Assembly: GCF_036898825.1 (NCBI RefSeq)
Contig: NZ_JARUND010000001.1
Location: 1,364,001-1,428,000 of the forward strand
DNA: 64,000 nucleotides
Reading direction: 5' to 3'
Origin: Streptomyces sp. B21-083
GTDB lineage: Bacteria > Actinomycetota > Actinomycetes > Streptomycetales > Streptomycetaceae
The position numbers were made by a program, and so were the translations under genes. Each line of letters opens with the position of its first letter. The stretch's first letter is position 1. This document shows positions 45,292 through 53,200 of this stretch, piece by piece. The notes below the pieces were generated by a model. It saw only the letters and a list, made by a program, of their open reading frames with translations, did no database searches and was not told the origin of the DNA.

Positions 45292-46269
45292 ATGACGATC
45301 ACTTCTCCGCACCTCGGCAGCCCGTCCAGCGCCTGGACCGACGCTCGGCTGCTGTACGCCCTGGAAGAAGTGGTCGAGACGGAACTCAACCGTCATCTGA
45401 AGGTCGCCAAGGACTGGATGCCGCACGAGTACGTGCCGTGGAGCGATGCCCGCAACTTCCCCGGCATCTTCGAGGACGGCGAGGCCTGGGACAAGGAGCA
45501 GTCCAAGGTCACCGAGCTGGGCCGGATCGCCCTGGTCGTCAACCTCCTCACCGAGGACAACCTCCCCAGCTACCACCACGAGATCGCCAGCCTGTTCGGC
45601 CGCGACGGCGCCTGGGGCACCTGGGTGCACCGCTGGACGGCCGAGGAGGGCCGCCACGGCATCGTGATGCGCGACTACCTGCTCGCCTCCCGCGCGGTCG
45701 ACCCCGACAAGCTCGAAGCGTTCCGTATGCAGCACATGGCCGAGGGCTTCGAGTCGGACAACCGGCACTCGATGCTGCACTCGGTGGCGTACGTCGCCTT
45801 CCAGGAGCTGGCCACCCGCGTCTCGCACCGCAACACCGGCCACCAGTCCGGCGACCCGGTCTGCGACCGCATGCTGGCCCGCATCGCGACCGACGAGAAC
45901 CTGCACATGGTCTTCTACCGGAACCTGCTGAAGGCCGCCTTCGACCTCGCGCCCGACCTGACCATGCAGGCGGTACGGGACGTGATCGTCAACTTCCGGA
46001 TGCCCGGTCACGGCATGCCCGGATTCGAGCGGGCCGCCGCGCAGATGGCGATCGGCGAGGTCTACAACATGCGCATCCACCACGACGACGTGCTCCAGCC
46101 CGTCCTGCGCCACCTGAAGGTCATGGACATGGGCGACCTCGGCCCCGAGGGCCTTCAGGCCCAGGAGGAACTGGGGATGTTCATGGGCGGCCTGGACGCG
46201 GAAGCCTCCAAGTTCGACGTGAAGCTCGCGGCCCGCAAGGCCCGCATGGCGGCCCGCGCCGCCGGCTGA
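45292..46269 (+). CDS. Acyl-[ACP] desaturase (fatty-acid desaturase type 2)
   Basis: 325 residues of the soluble diiron desaturase family, putting a double bond into acyl-ACP. The two EExxH-type clusters are TAEEGRHG (near 118) and DENLH (near 204), with EEVVETEL near 25 and the NLLTEDNLPSYH segment near 86 supplying further ligands. GGAG precedes the ATG at good spacing. Upstream are three tandem TACG-N4-CGTA boxes, so it is probably repressed according to acyl-CoA/ACP or temperature signals. Confidence 0.94.
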   Translation: MTITSPHLGSPSSAWTDARLLYALEEVVETELNRHLKVAKDWMPHEYVPWSDARNFPGIFEDGEAWDKEQSKVTELGRIALVVNLLTEDNLPSYHHEIASLFGRDGAWGTWVHRWTAEEGRHGIVMRDYLLASRAVDPDKLEAFRMQHMAEGFESDNRHSMLHSVAYVAFQELATRVSHRNTGHQSGDPVCDRMLARIATDENLHMVFYRNLLKAAFDLAPDLTMQAVRDVIVNFRMPGHGMPGFERAAAQMAIGEVYNMRIHHDDVLQPVLRHLKVMDMGDLGPEGLQAQEELGMFMGGLDAEASKFDVKLAARKARMAARAAG

Positions 46270-46378
46270 CCGCCCCCGGAACACCACGCACTCCTACGCC
46301 GTCACCTCGTCCGGCGCCGCGTCCCGCACGCCGGCCCCGAGGTGGCGGCGCGGTGCTGTCAGGGCCTCGCGCCGGAAG

Positions 46379-46633
46379 TCAGTGGGTGGTGTGCGAGGCG
46401 CGTCGGAGGTGGAGCCGCTCCTTCTCGGAGAGGCCGCCCCAGACGCCGAACCGTTCGTCGTTGCTGAGCGCGTACTCCAGACACGCCGGGCGCATCTCGC
46501 ACATCCCGCAGATGCGCTTCGCCTCGCGGACCGAGCTGCCCGGCTCGGGGAAGAAGAAGTCGGCCCCGGTCTGCGCGCACAGGGCCTGCGCCTGCCAGGC
46601 GCTGTCCATCGGGGTGATCGTCTCGTAGTACAT
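46379..46633 (-). CDS. WhiB-family iron-sulfur transcription factor
   Basis: 84 residues with the four [4Fe-4S] cysteines (ALCAQTG...KRICGMCEMRPACLEYAL, CX~22CXXCX5C), the GVWGG turn, and a basic C-terminal tail (SEKERLHLRR) that contacts DNA. Wbl proteins act with the primary sigma factor in development, redox or antibiotic responses. ATG 46633 and ATG 46609 (MDSAWQAQ) are both possible starts. It cannot be assigned to a named Wbl with confidence. Confidence 0.9.
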   Translation of the reverse strand: MYYETITPMDSAWQAQALCAQTGADFFFPEPGSSVREAKRICGMCEMRPACLEYALSNDERFGVWGGLSEKERLHLRRASHTTH

Positions 46634-46909
46634 GCACCAGAGCGTGCCGGACGGCGAAAAACGTTCGCTCAACGTCCGATCAACACCGATCAACAGCGAC
46701 CACCGGAGCCGCCCGACGAGGGGCCCGGGGTGTCTCGCCGGTTCGCCCGATGATGCTCCCGCCGGAGGTACGAGCGCACGGCGGCGCGCGGAGCGTCGGC
46801 GCCCGGGACCCGCGAAAGCGTCAGGGCGGCGATTGTCAGTGGGCGGTGCGAGACTCGGCAGAGCAGGCAACGGGTCCCTCGCAACGGGCGGGGCCCACGA
46901 AGGAGGGCA

Positions 46910-47704
46910 ATGATGCTCACCACCCGTTTCGTGACCGGCGCTCCGAACTGGATCGATCTCGGCACCCCCGACATCGAGGGCGCCACCACCTTCTACCGAG
47001 CGCTCTTCGGCTGGGACTTCCGGTCGGCGGGCCCCGAGGCCGGCGGGTACGGCTTCTTCCAACTGGACGGGCGGACCGCCGCGGGCGGCATGCAGATGCC
47101 TGCGGACCAGGGTCCCCCGTCCTGGACGGTGTCCTTCCAGACCCCGGACGCCGACGCCACCGCCAAGGCCGCCGAGCAGGCCGGGGGCGGTACACCGGCG
47201 CCGCCCATGGACGTCATGGACGCGGGCCGGATGGCCATCCTCACCGACACCACCGGCGCCGTCTTCGGCCTCTGGCAGCCCGGCCGGATCAAGGGTCTTG
47301 AGGTGGCCGGCGACCCCGGTTCCCTGTGCTGGGTGGAGCTCTACACGACGGACGTGCCCAAGGTCGCCGCGTTCTACGCCACCGTGCTGGGCATGGAGAC
47401 CTCGGCGGTGCCGTTCCCGGGCGGCTCGTACACGTGCGTGAATCCGGCGGGCACCGGGGACGACGGGATGTTCGGTGGCGTCGTCGACGTGGACGACGAC
47501 CCGACGGGCGTCGAGACCACTCCGTACTGGCTGCCGTACTTCGAGGTCGCCGACACCGACGCGACGGTGGCCACGGCCCAGGAACAAGGCGGCCAGGTCC
47601 GGATGCCGCCCACGGACATCGAGGGCGTCGGCCGCATCGCCAGACTGACGGACCCGTACGGGGCACGGTTCGCGGTGATCAGGAGCGCGTCGACACAGAC
47701 GTGA
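46910..47704 (+). CDS. VOC-superfamily protein, two glyoxalase-like domains
   Basis: 264 residues built from two tandem VOC domains: residues 10-125 (NWIDLGTPDIEGATTFYRALFGWDF) and 138-258 (CWVELYTTDVPKVAAFYATVLGMET). Metal-binding residues are not obvious in every position, so a ring-cleaving or isomerase role is uncertain; hydroxylase-like annotation in databases is usually unproved. AGGAGGG precedes paired ATGs at 46910/46913. A large minisatellite follows directly. Confidence 0.88.
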   Translation: MMLTTRFVTGAPNWIDLGTPDIEGATTFYRALFGWDFRSAGPEAGGYGFFQLDGRTAAGGMQMPADQGPPSWTVSFQTPDADATAKAAEQAGGGTPAPPMDVMDAGRMAILTDTTGAVFGLWQPGRIKGLEVAGDPGSLCWVELYTTDVPKVAAFYATVLGMETSAVPFPGGSYTCVNPAGTGDDGMFGGVVDVDDDPTGVETTPYWLPYFEVADTDATVATAQEQGGQVRMPPTDIEGVGRIARLTDPYGARFAVIRSASTQT

Positions 47705-47730
47705 GCCAGACGCCCCCCGCACGGGCGCTG

Positions 47731-48296
47731 GGGGGCCGAGCTTTTGCGGGGGCGCGGAAGGCCGAACCCTTGCGGGGGCGCGGAAGGCCGAACCCCTGCG
47801 GAAGCACGGAGGGCCGAACCCTCGCGGGAGCGCGGCCGGCCGAACCCTCGCGAGGGCGCGGGAGGCCGAGCCCTCGCGGGGCGCGGCGGGCCGAACCCTC
47901 GCGGGAACGCGGGAGGCCCAACCCCTCCGAGGACACGCGGCCGGCCGAACCCTCGCGAGGGCGCGGGAGGCCGAACCCTCGCGGGAACGCGGGAGGCCCA
48001 ACCCCTCCGAGGACACGCGGCCGGCCGAACCCTCGCGAGGGCGCGGGAGGCCGAACCCTCGCGGGAACGCGGGAGGCCCAACCCCTCCGAGGACACGCGG
48101 CCGGCCGAACCCCTGCGGAAGCGCCGGAGGCGCAACCCCTGCGGGAGCGCGGCCGGCCGAACCCTCGCGGGAACGCGGGAGGCCCAACCCCTCCGAGGAC
48201 ACGCGGCCGGCCGAACCCCTGCGGAAACGCCGGAGGCCCAACACCTGCGGGAGCGCGCGGGAGGCCCAACCCCTGCGAGGACGCGCGGCCGGGCCT
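47731..48296. repeat. Minisatellite, 21 imperfect 26-bp units
   Basis: Units follow the pattern GGCCGAACCCTCGCGGGA plus GCGCGG-type joins, 26-28 bp long. A higher-order block of three units (80 bp) is repeated exactly at 47931, 48011 and 48091, and again after a 106-bp interval. Each unit has a GC-rich palindromic core (CCCTCGCGAGGG in some). It fills most of the 668-bp gap between VOC and LacI genes. Long open frames across it on both strands result from composition, as 80 is not a multiple of three. Confidence 0.9.
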
Positions 48297-48372
48297 GTCG
48301 GGCCGCGCGGTCAGACTTCTTCGGCTCGCGACACTCGCGGCAACCGAACGCGAGCCGTCCGCGCCGTGAGCG

Positions 48373-49404
48373 CTACGCCGAGGCGCGGCGGACCAGGGTC
48401 GTCGGCAGGACGAGCCCGGGCGGCGCGCCCGTCGGGGCTGTCCGCGAGGGGCCGAGGTCGCGCAGCAGCAGGCGGGCCATCAGCCTGCCCATCTCCTCGA
48501 TGTCCTGGCGGACCGTGGTGAGCGGCGGGTCGGTCTGCTCGGCGATCGGCAGCATGTCGTCGAAGCCGACGACGGCGACGTCCTCGGGCACGCGCCGTCC
48601 ACGTTCGCGCAGGACACGCAGGGCGCCCGAGGCGGTGAGGTCGTTGGCGGCGAACACGGCGTCCAGGTCCGGGCACCGGTCCAGGAGTTCGCGCATCGCG
48701 CGTTCCCCGCCCGCCGGCGTGAAGTCGCCTTCGACGACCAGTCGCGGGTCGGCGTCGGGCACGACGTCCCGGAACCCGTCGAGCCGGTCCGCTGCCGAGG
48801 TCTGGTCCAGGGCGCCCGTGATGTGCGCGATCCGGGTCCGCCCGAGGCCGACGAGATGCCGTACGGCCGTCCGGGCGCCGCCCCGGTTGTCGCTGTCGAC
48901 GTACACGGCGTCGCGGGTGCCGTCGCTCCAGCCGGGCCGGCCGCCGAACACGGTGGGCACACCGGCGCCCCGGACCAGCCCGGGCAGCGGGTCGTCGAGG
49001 TGCAGGGAGAAAACGAGGGCGCCGTCGACATGTCCGCCGGCGAGATACCGGCCGACGCGGGTGTGGTCGTCGCGGCCTTCGGTGAGCAGCAGCACGAGCT
49101 GCGAGTCGTGGGCGGTCAGCTCCTTGCTGATCCCCCGGAGCTGGAGGGCGAAGAAGGGGTCGGCGAAGACCCGGGTCTCCGGTTCGGCGATGACGACGGC
49201 GATGGCGTCGTGCCGTCTGGTCACCAGGGAGCGGGCGGCCTGGTTGGGCACGTACCCGAGTTCCTCGACGGCCTGTCGGACCCGTTCGACGAGGGGTTCG
49301 CGCACACCGTCCCCGCCGTTCACGACGCGTGACGCGGTGGCCCGGGAGACTCCCGCCCTCGCGGCCACGGCCTCCAGGGTGGGACGCGACGCGGTCTCGG
49401 TCAC
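48373..49404 (-). CDS. LacI-family transcriptional regulator
   Basis: 343 residues: an N-terminal helix-turn-helix with hinge (TLEAVAARAGVSRATASRVVNGGDGVREPLVERVRQAVEELGYVPNQAARSL) and a periplasmic-binding-protein-like sensor (VFADPFFALQLRGI, AVFAANDLTASGALR, VGFDDMLPIAEQTDPPLTTVRQD). GTG 49404 has GGAG 9 nt upstream. A perfect LacI-type palindrome lies 58 nt upstream at 49462-49473, so self-regulation is likely. It may also control the adjacent laccase and ThuA genes; the effector, probably a sugar, is unknown. Confidence 0.92.
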   Translation of the reverse strand: MTETASRPTLEAVAARAGVSRATASRVVNGGDGVREPLVERVRQAVEELGYVPNQAARSLVTRRHDAIAVVIAEPETRVFADPFFALQLRGISKELTAHDSQLVLLLTEGRDDHTRVGRYLAGGHVDGALVFSLHLDDPLPGLVRGAGVPTVFGGRPGWSDGTRDAVYVDSDNRGGARTAVRHLVGLGRTRIAHITGALDQTSAADRLDGFRDVVPDADPRLVVEGDFTPAGGERAMRELLDRCPDLDAVFAANDLTASGALRVLRERGRRVPEDVAVVGFDDMLPIAEQTDPPLTTVRQDIEEMGRLMARLLLRDLGPSRTAPTGAPPGLVLPTTLVRRASA

Positions 49405-49461
49405 TTCGGGGCTCCTCATCCGGCGGTTGCCGATCAGGATAGTCCCGGCCCGGCACCGGAT

Positions 49462-49473
49462 GAGAGCGCTCTC
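49462..49473. promoter_or_regulatory. LacI-type operator GAGAGCGCTCTC
   Basis: A perfect 12-bp palindrome with central CG between the laccase stop and the lacI start, the form expected for Streptomyces LacI regulators such as CebR. Confidence 0.6.
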
Positions 49474-49481
49474 CGATCCCG

Positions 49482-50474
49482 TCAGTGCCCGTGCGACGAC
49501 CGCGCCTCCCCCGTCCCGCTCACACCGTGCGGCTCGTAGCCCGGAATCGTCCCGTCCGCCCTGCGCACCAGGAAGAGACCCGCCATTCCCATGTCCGAGT
49601 GGCTCTGTACATGGCAGTGGTACATCCACGCGCCGGCGCCGACCCCCTCCCCCGCGATCACCTGGAAACCGAAGGAGTCCGCCGGGCCCACGATCTTGTT
49701 GTCGAGGACCTGGCTCGGGTCGTCGGGGCCGGTGAGCAGGCCGGTGCGGTTGTCCGCCCAGCGATGACCGTGCATATGGAAGGTGTGGTAGTACTCGCCG
49801 TGCGTGATCATCACGAACTCGACGCGATCACCCACCGTGGCCTCGAAGTTCGGGCTCTGGTGGCCGGGCCGGTTGTTGATCGTCATGTCGTTGAAGACGA
49901 TCGTGTAGGTGGTGTCCGGGAGGATGTCTCCCTTGCGCCGGACGATCACCGGGCCGTAGAGGCCCTTGCGGATGCCGCCGGTGCCGTGTTCGGTGCCGAC
50001 GACATGGTCGTGGTAGTGCCAGTAGCCGGCGCTGCCCGCCCGCCAGGTGCCGTCCGTGCGGCGGCCCGGGGCGTGGGTGCGCCAGGTGTAGGTGCGGGTG
50101 CCGCCGGGCTCGACATCGCTGCGGCTCAGTTTCGTCCCGTCGCTGGAGATCTCGTAGTCCATGCCGTGGACGTGCAGGCTCACGGCCACGTCCGTCGTGT
50201 TCTCCAGGGTGATGTGCGCCGTGTCGCCCTCGTTCAGTTCGATCAGCGGGCCGGGAACCGATGCCGTGCCCTTCGTGAAGCCGTAGCCCATCTGCCCGTC
50301 GGGGAGCCGCTCGGCGTACAGCTGGAGGTGCCGCACCTCGCCGCCGGCCGGGGCGGTCTTCGCGGGTGCGCCGGTGGCGGCGGTCGCACCGCCGGCCTCC
50401 GGCGCCACGGACAACGATGTCGCGACGGCCGCGCCACCCAGCAGCACCCGCCGGTTGAAGTCACGCCTGTCCAT
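49482..50474 (-). CDS. Two-domain small laccase (SLAC-type multicopper oxidase)
   Basis: 330 residues, close to the S. coelicolor small laccase. A Tat signal begins [21 protein letters not shown]. Copper sites are [20 protein letters not shown] and the type 1 site [15 protein letters not shown]. It works as a trimer, oxidising phenols or other donors with reduction of O2 to water, outside the membrane. GGGGAGT precedes ATG 50474. Divergently transcribed from the ThuA/sugar dehydrogenase gene across 194 bp. Confidence 0.95.
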   Translation of the reverse strand: MDRRDFNRRVLLGGAAVATSLSVAPEAGGATAATGAPAKTAPAGGEVRHLQLYAERLPDGQMGYGFTKGTASVPGPLIELNEGDTAHITLENTTDVAVSLHVHGMDYEISSDGTKLSRSDVEPGGTRTYTWRTHAPGRRTDGTWRAGSAGYWHYHDHVVGTEHGTGGIRKGLYGPVIVRRKGDILPDTTYTIVFNDMTINNRPGHQSPNFEATVGDRVEFVMITHGEYYHTFHMHGHRWADNRTGLLTGPDDPSQVLDNKIVGPADSFGFQVIAGEGVGAGAWMYHCHVQSHSDMGMAGLFLVRRADGTIPGYEPHGVSGTGEARSSHGH

Positions 50475-50668
50475 GCCGAACTCCCCAGTCTGGTACGGAA
50501 GATGCGCAGCGGGAACGAGAGGAACCGGTGAGACGGTAGCGGTACCGAGACCGTTTATCCACACCCAGGACAAAGTTTGCCCTATCCCGGTCATACCTCT
50601 TGGCGAGCCGCCCAAAGGGGTCTAACTTCCTTTGCGTTTGCTGTGACCGAGGAGGGGTGGGTGGCCAC

Positions 50669-53200
50669 GTGCGGTTCACATCGCATCAGGAATCCAGGCG
50701 TTTACGGGAGTTGAGCGCGAGGAGCAGAGGAAGGAACGAGAGCGGGCGGAGACGGGCCTGGACGGCCACGGTCGCCGCATCGGTCGTCACCGCCGGGTTG
50801 CTGTCAGGACCCGCCGCGAGCGCCCGGCCGGCACCCGAACCAGCCGCGACAACGATGTCCGTCACTTCGCCGCCCGGTGGCAGCGGGGTACGCGTCCTGG
50901 TCTTCCACGGTTCGGCGGCGGCCGGGGACGAGTCGCCGGTCGTCAACGCCGGGATCGAGGCGATCGAGCGGATCGGGCTGTCCGGCCCGGTGGAACAGCG
51001 CTTCGACGTCGAGGCGACGGACGACGCCGCCGTGTTCACGGACGGGCCCCGGCTCGGGACCTTCAACTCCATCGTCTTCCTGACGGGGGGCGGTGACGTC
51101 CTCGATCCGGAGCAGGAAGCCGGGCTGGAGACGTACATGGAGGCCGGCGGCGGTTTCGTCGGCATCCATGACGCGGCCCGGGCGGAACCGTACTCCGACT
51201 GGTTCACCGGCCTGGTGGGCGCCCGGCCGGCGGCGACCAGCCCGACGGCCGTACAGCGGGCCACCATCGAGGTCGGTGACCGGCGGCATCCGGCCACCAG
51301 GGAGCTGCCCGTCCAGTGGAAACGGCCGGACCAGTGGCTGAACTGGGTGAAGAACCCCTCCGGTGACGTGCACACCGTGGCCCGGGTGCGCGAGTCGACG
51401 TACAAACCCGGTGCGAGCGCCAACGGCTGGGACCACCCGGTGAGTTGGTGCCGTGACTACGACGGCGGACGTTCCTTCTACACCGGCATGGGCGGCACGG
51501 TGTCGTCGTACGACGAGGCGGACTTCCGCGGTCATCTGCGCGGGGCGCTGCTGTGGACGACCCGACTGGCGCAGGCCGACTGCAAGGCGACCATCAACGC
51601 CAGTTACAAGGCGGAGCGGCTGACCGTACCCAACCAGCCGGGGCGGAGCGACCAGATCGGCGAGCCGCACGGACTGGTGACCGCGCCCGACGGGCGGGTG
51701 TTCTACATCGGGCGGGGCGGCGCCGACTCCTCGCAGCCGGTGGTCACCGACTGGAACAACCCGGCCGTCGGCAAGGGCACCGGGCAGATCCACGTCTACG
51801 ACCCGAGGACCAAAAAGGTCACTCTGGCGGGCGAGTTGACCGTTTTCGGCAACAAGGGCGGCGGAGATGAGCTGATCAAGGTCGAGGAGGGGCTGCTCGG
51901 CATCGAGCTGGATCCGTCCTTCGAGCGCAACGGCTGGGTGTATCTCCATTACACGCCCCACTCAAGGATCAACCGCGACACGAGGACGGCCGAGCGGTAC
52001 GTCTCGCGCTTCACCCTCGACCTCGCCACCAACCGGCTCGACCTGAACAGCGAGAAGGTGCTGCTCAAGTGGCCGGTGCAGATCCACAGTTGCTGTCATG
52101 CGGGCGGTGGGATGGCCTGGGACTCCAAGGGCAACCTGTACATCGCGACCGGTGACAACAACTCCAGCCAGTTCAGCGACGGTTACTCCGGCAACAACCC
52201 CCAACCCGCCTACAAGGGCGTCTCGTTCGCGGACGCGCGGCGCACCGCCGGCAACACCAACAACCTCAACGGCAAGATCCTGCGCATCCATCCGGAGCCC
52301 GACGGCACGTACACGCTCCCCGAGGGCAACCTCTTCACGGGCCGGGAGACCGACGAGGGCGGCGGAAAGACGCGCGGCGAGATCTATGTGATGGGGGTCA
52401 GGAACCCGGCCCGTATCTCCGTCGACAAGGCGACCGACACCCTGTACGCGGGCTGGGTCGGCCCGGACGCGAGCGCGCCCTCGACGACCTGGGGCCCGGC
52501 GAAGTACGACACGTTCGCCACCATCACCCGGGCGGGCAACCGGGGTTGGCCGTACTGCATGGGCAACAAGCAGCCCTACCGGGACCGCAATCTGCCCGAT
52601 CCGACGAAGCCGCTGGGCTGGTACGACTGCGACCACCCGAAGAACGAGTCGCCGAACAACGACGGTCTGGTCGACCTGCCGCCCGTCACCGGAAACAACA
52701 TCTGGTACTCGCCCCAGGGCGGCGCCCCCGACTTCCCCCGCGACGCGAACGGCATCCCGTCCTACAAGCAGGCCGAGAGCACCTATCTGCTGCCGTGGCT
52801 GAAGGGCGGCGGCCAGGCCGCGATGAACGGGCCGGTGTACCGCTACGACGCGGCGAGCACGAGCACCACCAAGTGGCCGGCCTACTGGGACGGCAAGTGG
52901 TTCGTGGGCGACTTCTACGACGGTGACCAGCCGCGCAACGCGGTGCTCACCGACCCGAAGACCCAGGGCGACGGCGGACTGCCCATCCACTCCGAGTCGT
53001 TGAAGAAGATCGTGCCGGTCGGCAACGACGGCATCAAGAACCTCATGGACTGGAAGTTCGGCCCCGACGGCGCGCTCTACGTCCTCGACTACGGCCGGGG
53101 CTTCTTCACCTCGGACGCCAAGTCGGCACTGTGGCGGATCACTTACACCGGCGGCGGCCCCACTCCCGCGGCCGGCGACCTCGCGAGGGGAGCGAAGTAG
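50669..53200 (+). CDS. Exported ThuA - PQQ-type sugar dehydrogenase fusion
   Basis: About 843 residues. The basic N-terminus with GRRRAWTATVAASVVTAGLLSGPAASA is a probable Tat/Sec signal. A ThuA (trehalose-utilisation) glutamine-amidotransferase-like domain covers about 75-305 (VRVLVFHGS, FLTGGGDVL, GGGFVGIHDAARAEP). A six-bladed glucose/sorbosone dehydrogenase domain covers about 325-830 (GEPHGLVTAPDGRVFYIGRGG, EEGLLGIELDPSFERNGWVYLHYTP, SCCHAGGGMAWDSKGNLYIATGDN, DWKFGPDGALYVLDYG). It should oxidise a sugar or polyol with PQQ. GTG 50669 follows GGAGG. The stop shares a base with the next start (TAGTG). Confidence 0.88.
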   Translation: MRFTSHQESRRLRELSARSRGRNESGRRRAWTATVAASVVTAGLLSGPAASARPAPEPAATTMSVTSPPGGSGVRVLVFHGSAAAGDESPVVNAGIEAIERIGLSGPVEQRFDVEATDDAAVFTDGPRLGTFNSIVFLTGGGDVLDPEQEAGLETYMEAGGGFVGIHDAARAEPYSDWFTGLVGARPAATSPTAVQRATIEVGDRRHPATRELPVQWKRPDQWLNWVKNPSGDVHTVARVRESTYKPGASANGWDHPVSWCRDYDGGRSFYTGMGGTVSSYDEADFRGHLRGALLWTTRLAQADCKATINASYKAERLTVPNQPGRSDQIGEPHGLVTAPDGRVFYIGRGGADSSQPVVTDWNNPAVGKGTGQIHVYDPRTKKVTLAGELTVFGNKGGGDELIKVEEGLLGIELDPSFERNGWVYLHYTPHSRINRDTRTAERYVSRFTLDLATNRLDLNSEKVLLKWPVQIHSCCHAGGGMAWDSKGNLYIATGDNNSSQFSDGYSGNNPQPAYKGVSFADARRTAGNTNNLNGKILRIHPEPDGTYTLPEGNLFTGRETDEGGGKTRGEIYVMGVRNPARISVDKATDTLYAGWVGPDASAPSTTWGPAKYDTFATITRAGNRGWPYCMGNKQPYRDRNLPDPTKPLGWYDCDHPKNESPNNDGLVDLPPVTGNNIWYSPQGGAPDFPRDANGIPSYKQAESTYLLPWLKGGGQAAMNGPVYRYDAASTSTTKWPAYWDGKWFVGDFYDGDQPRNAVLTDPKTQGDGGLPIHSESLKKIVPVGNDGIKNLMDWKFGPDGALYVLDYGRGFFTSDAKSALWRITYTGGGPTPAAGDLARGAK

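Noticed and set aside
46379..48300. Long Pro/Arg/Gly-rich repeat proteins across the minisatellite on both strands
   Set aside because: The repeat period (26-28 bp, block 80 bp) is not in phase with codons and there is no start signal or known domain; they are open by composition.
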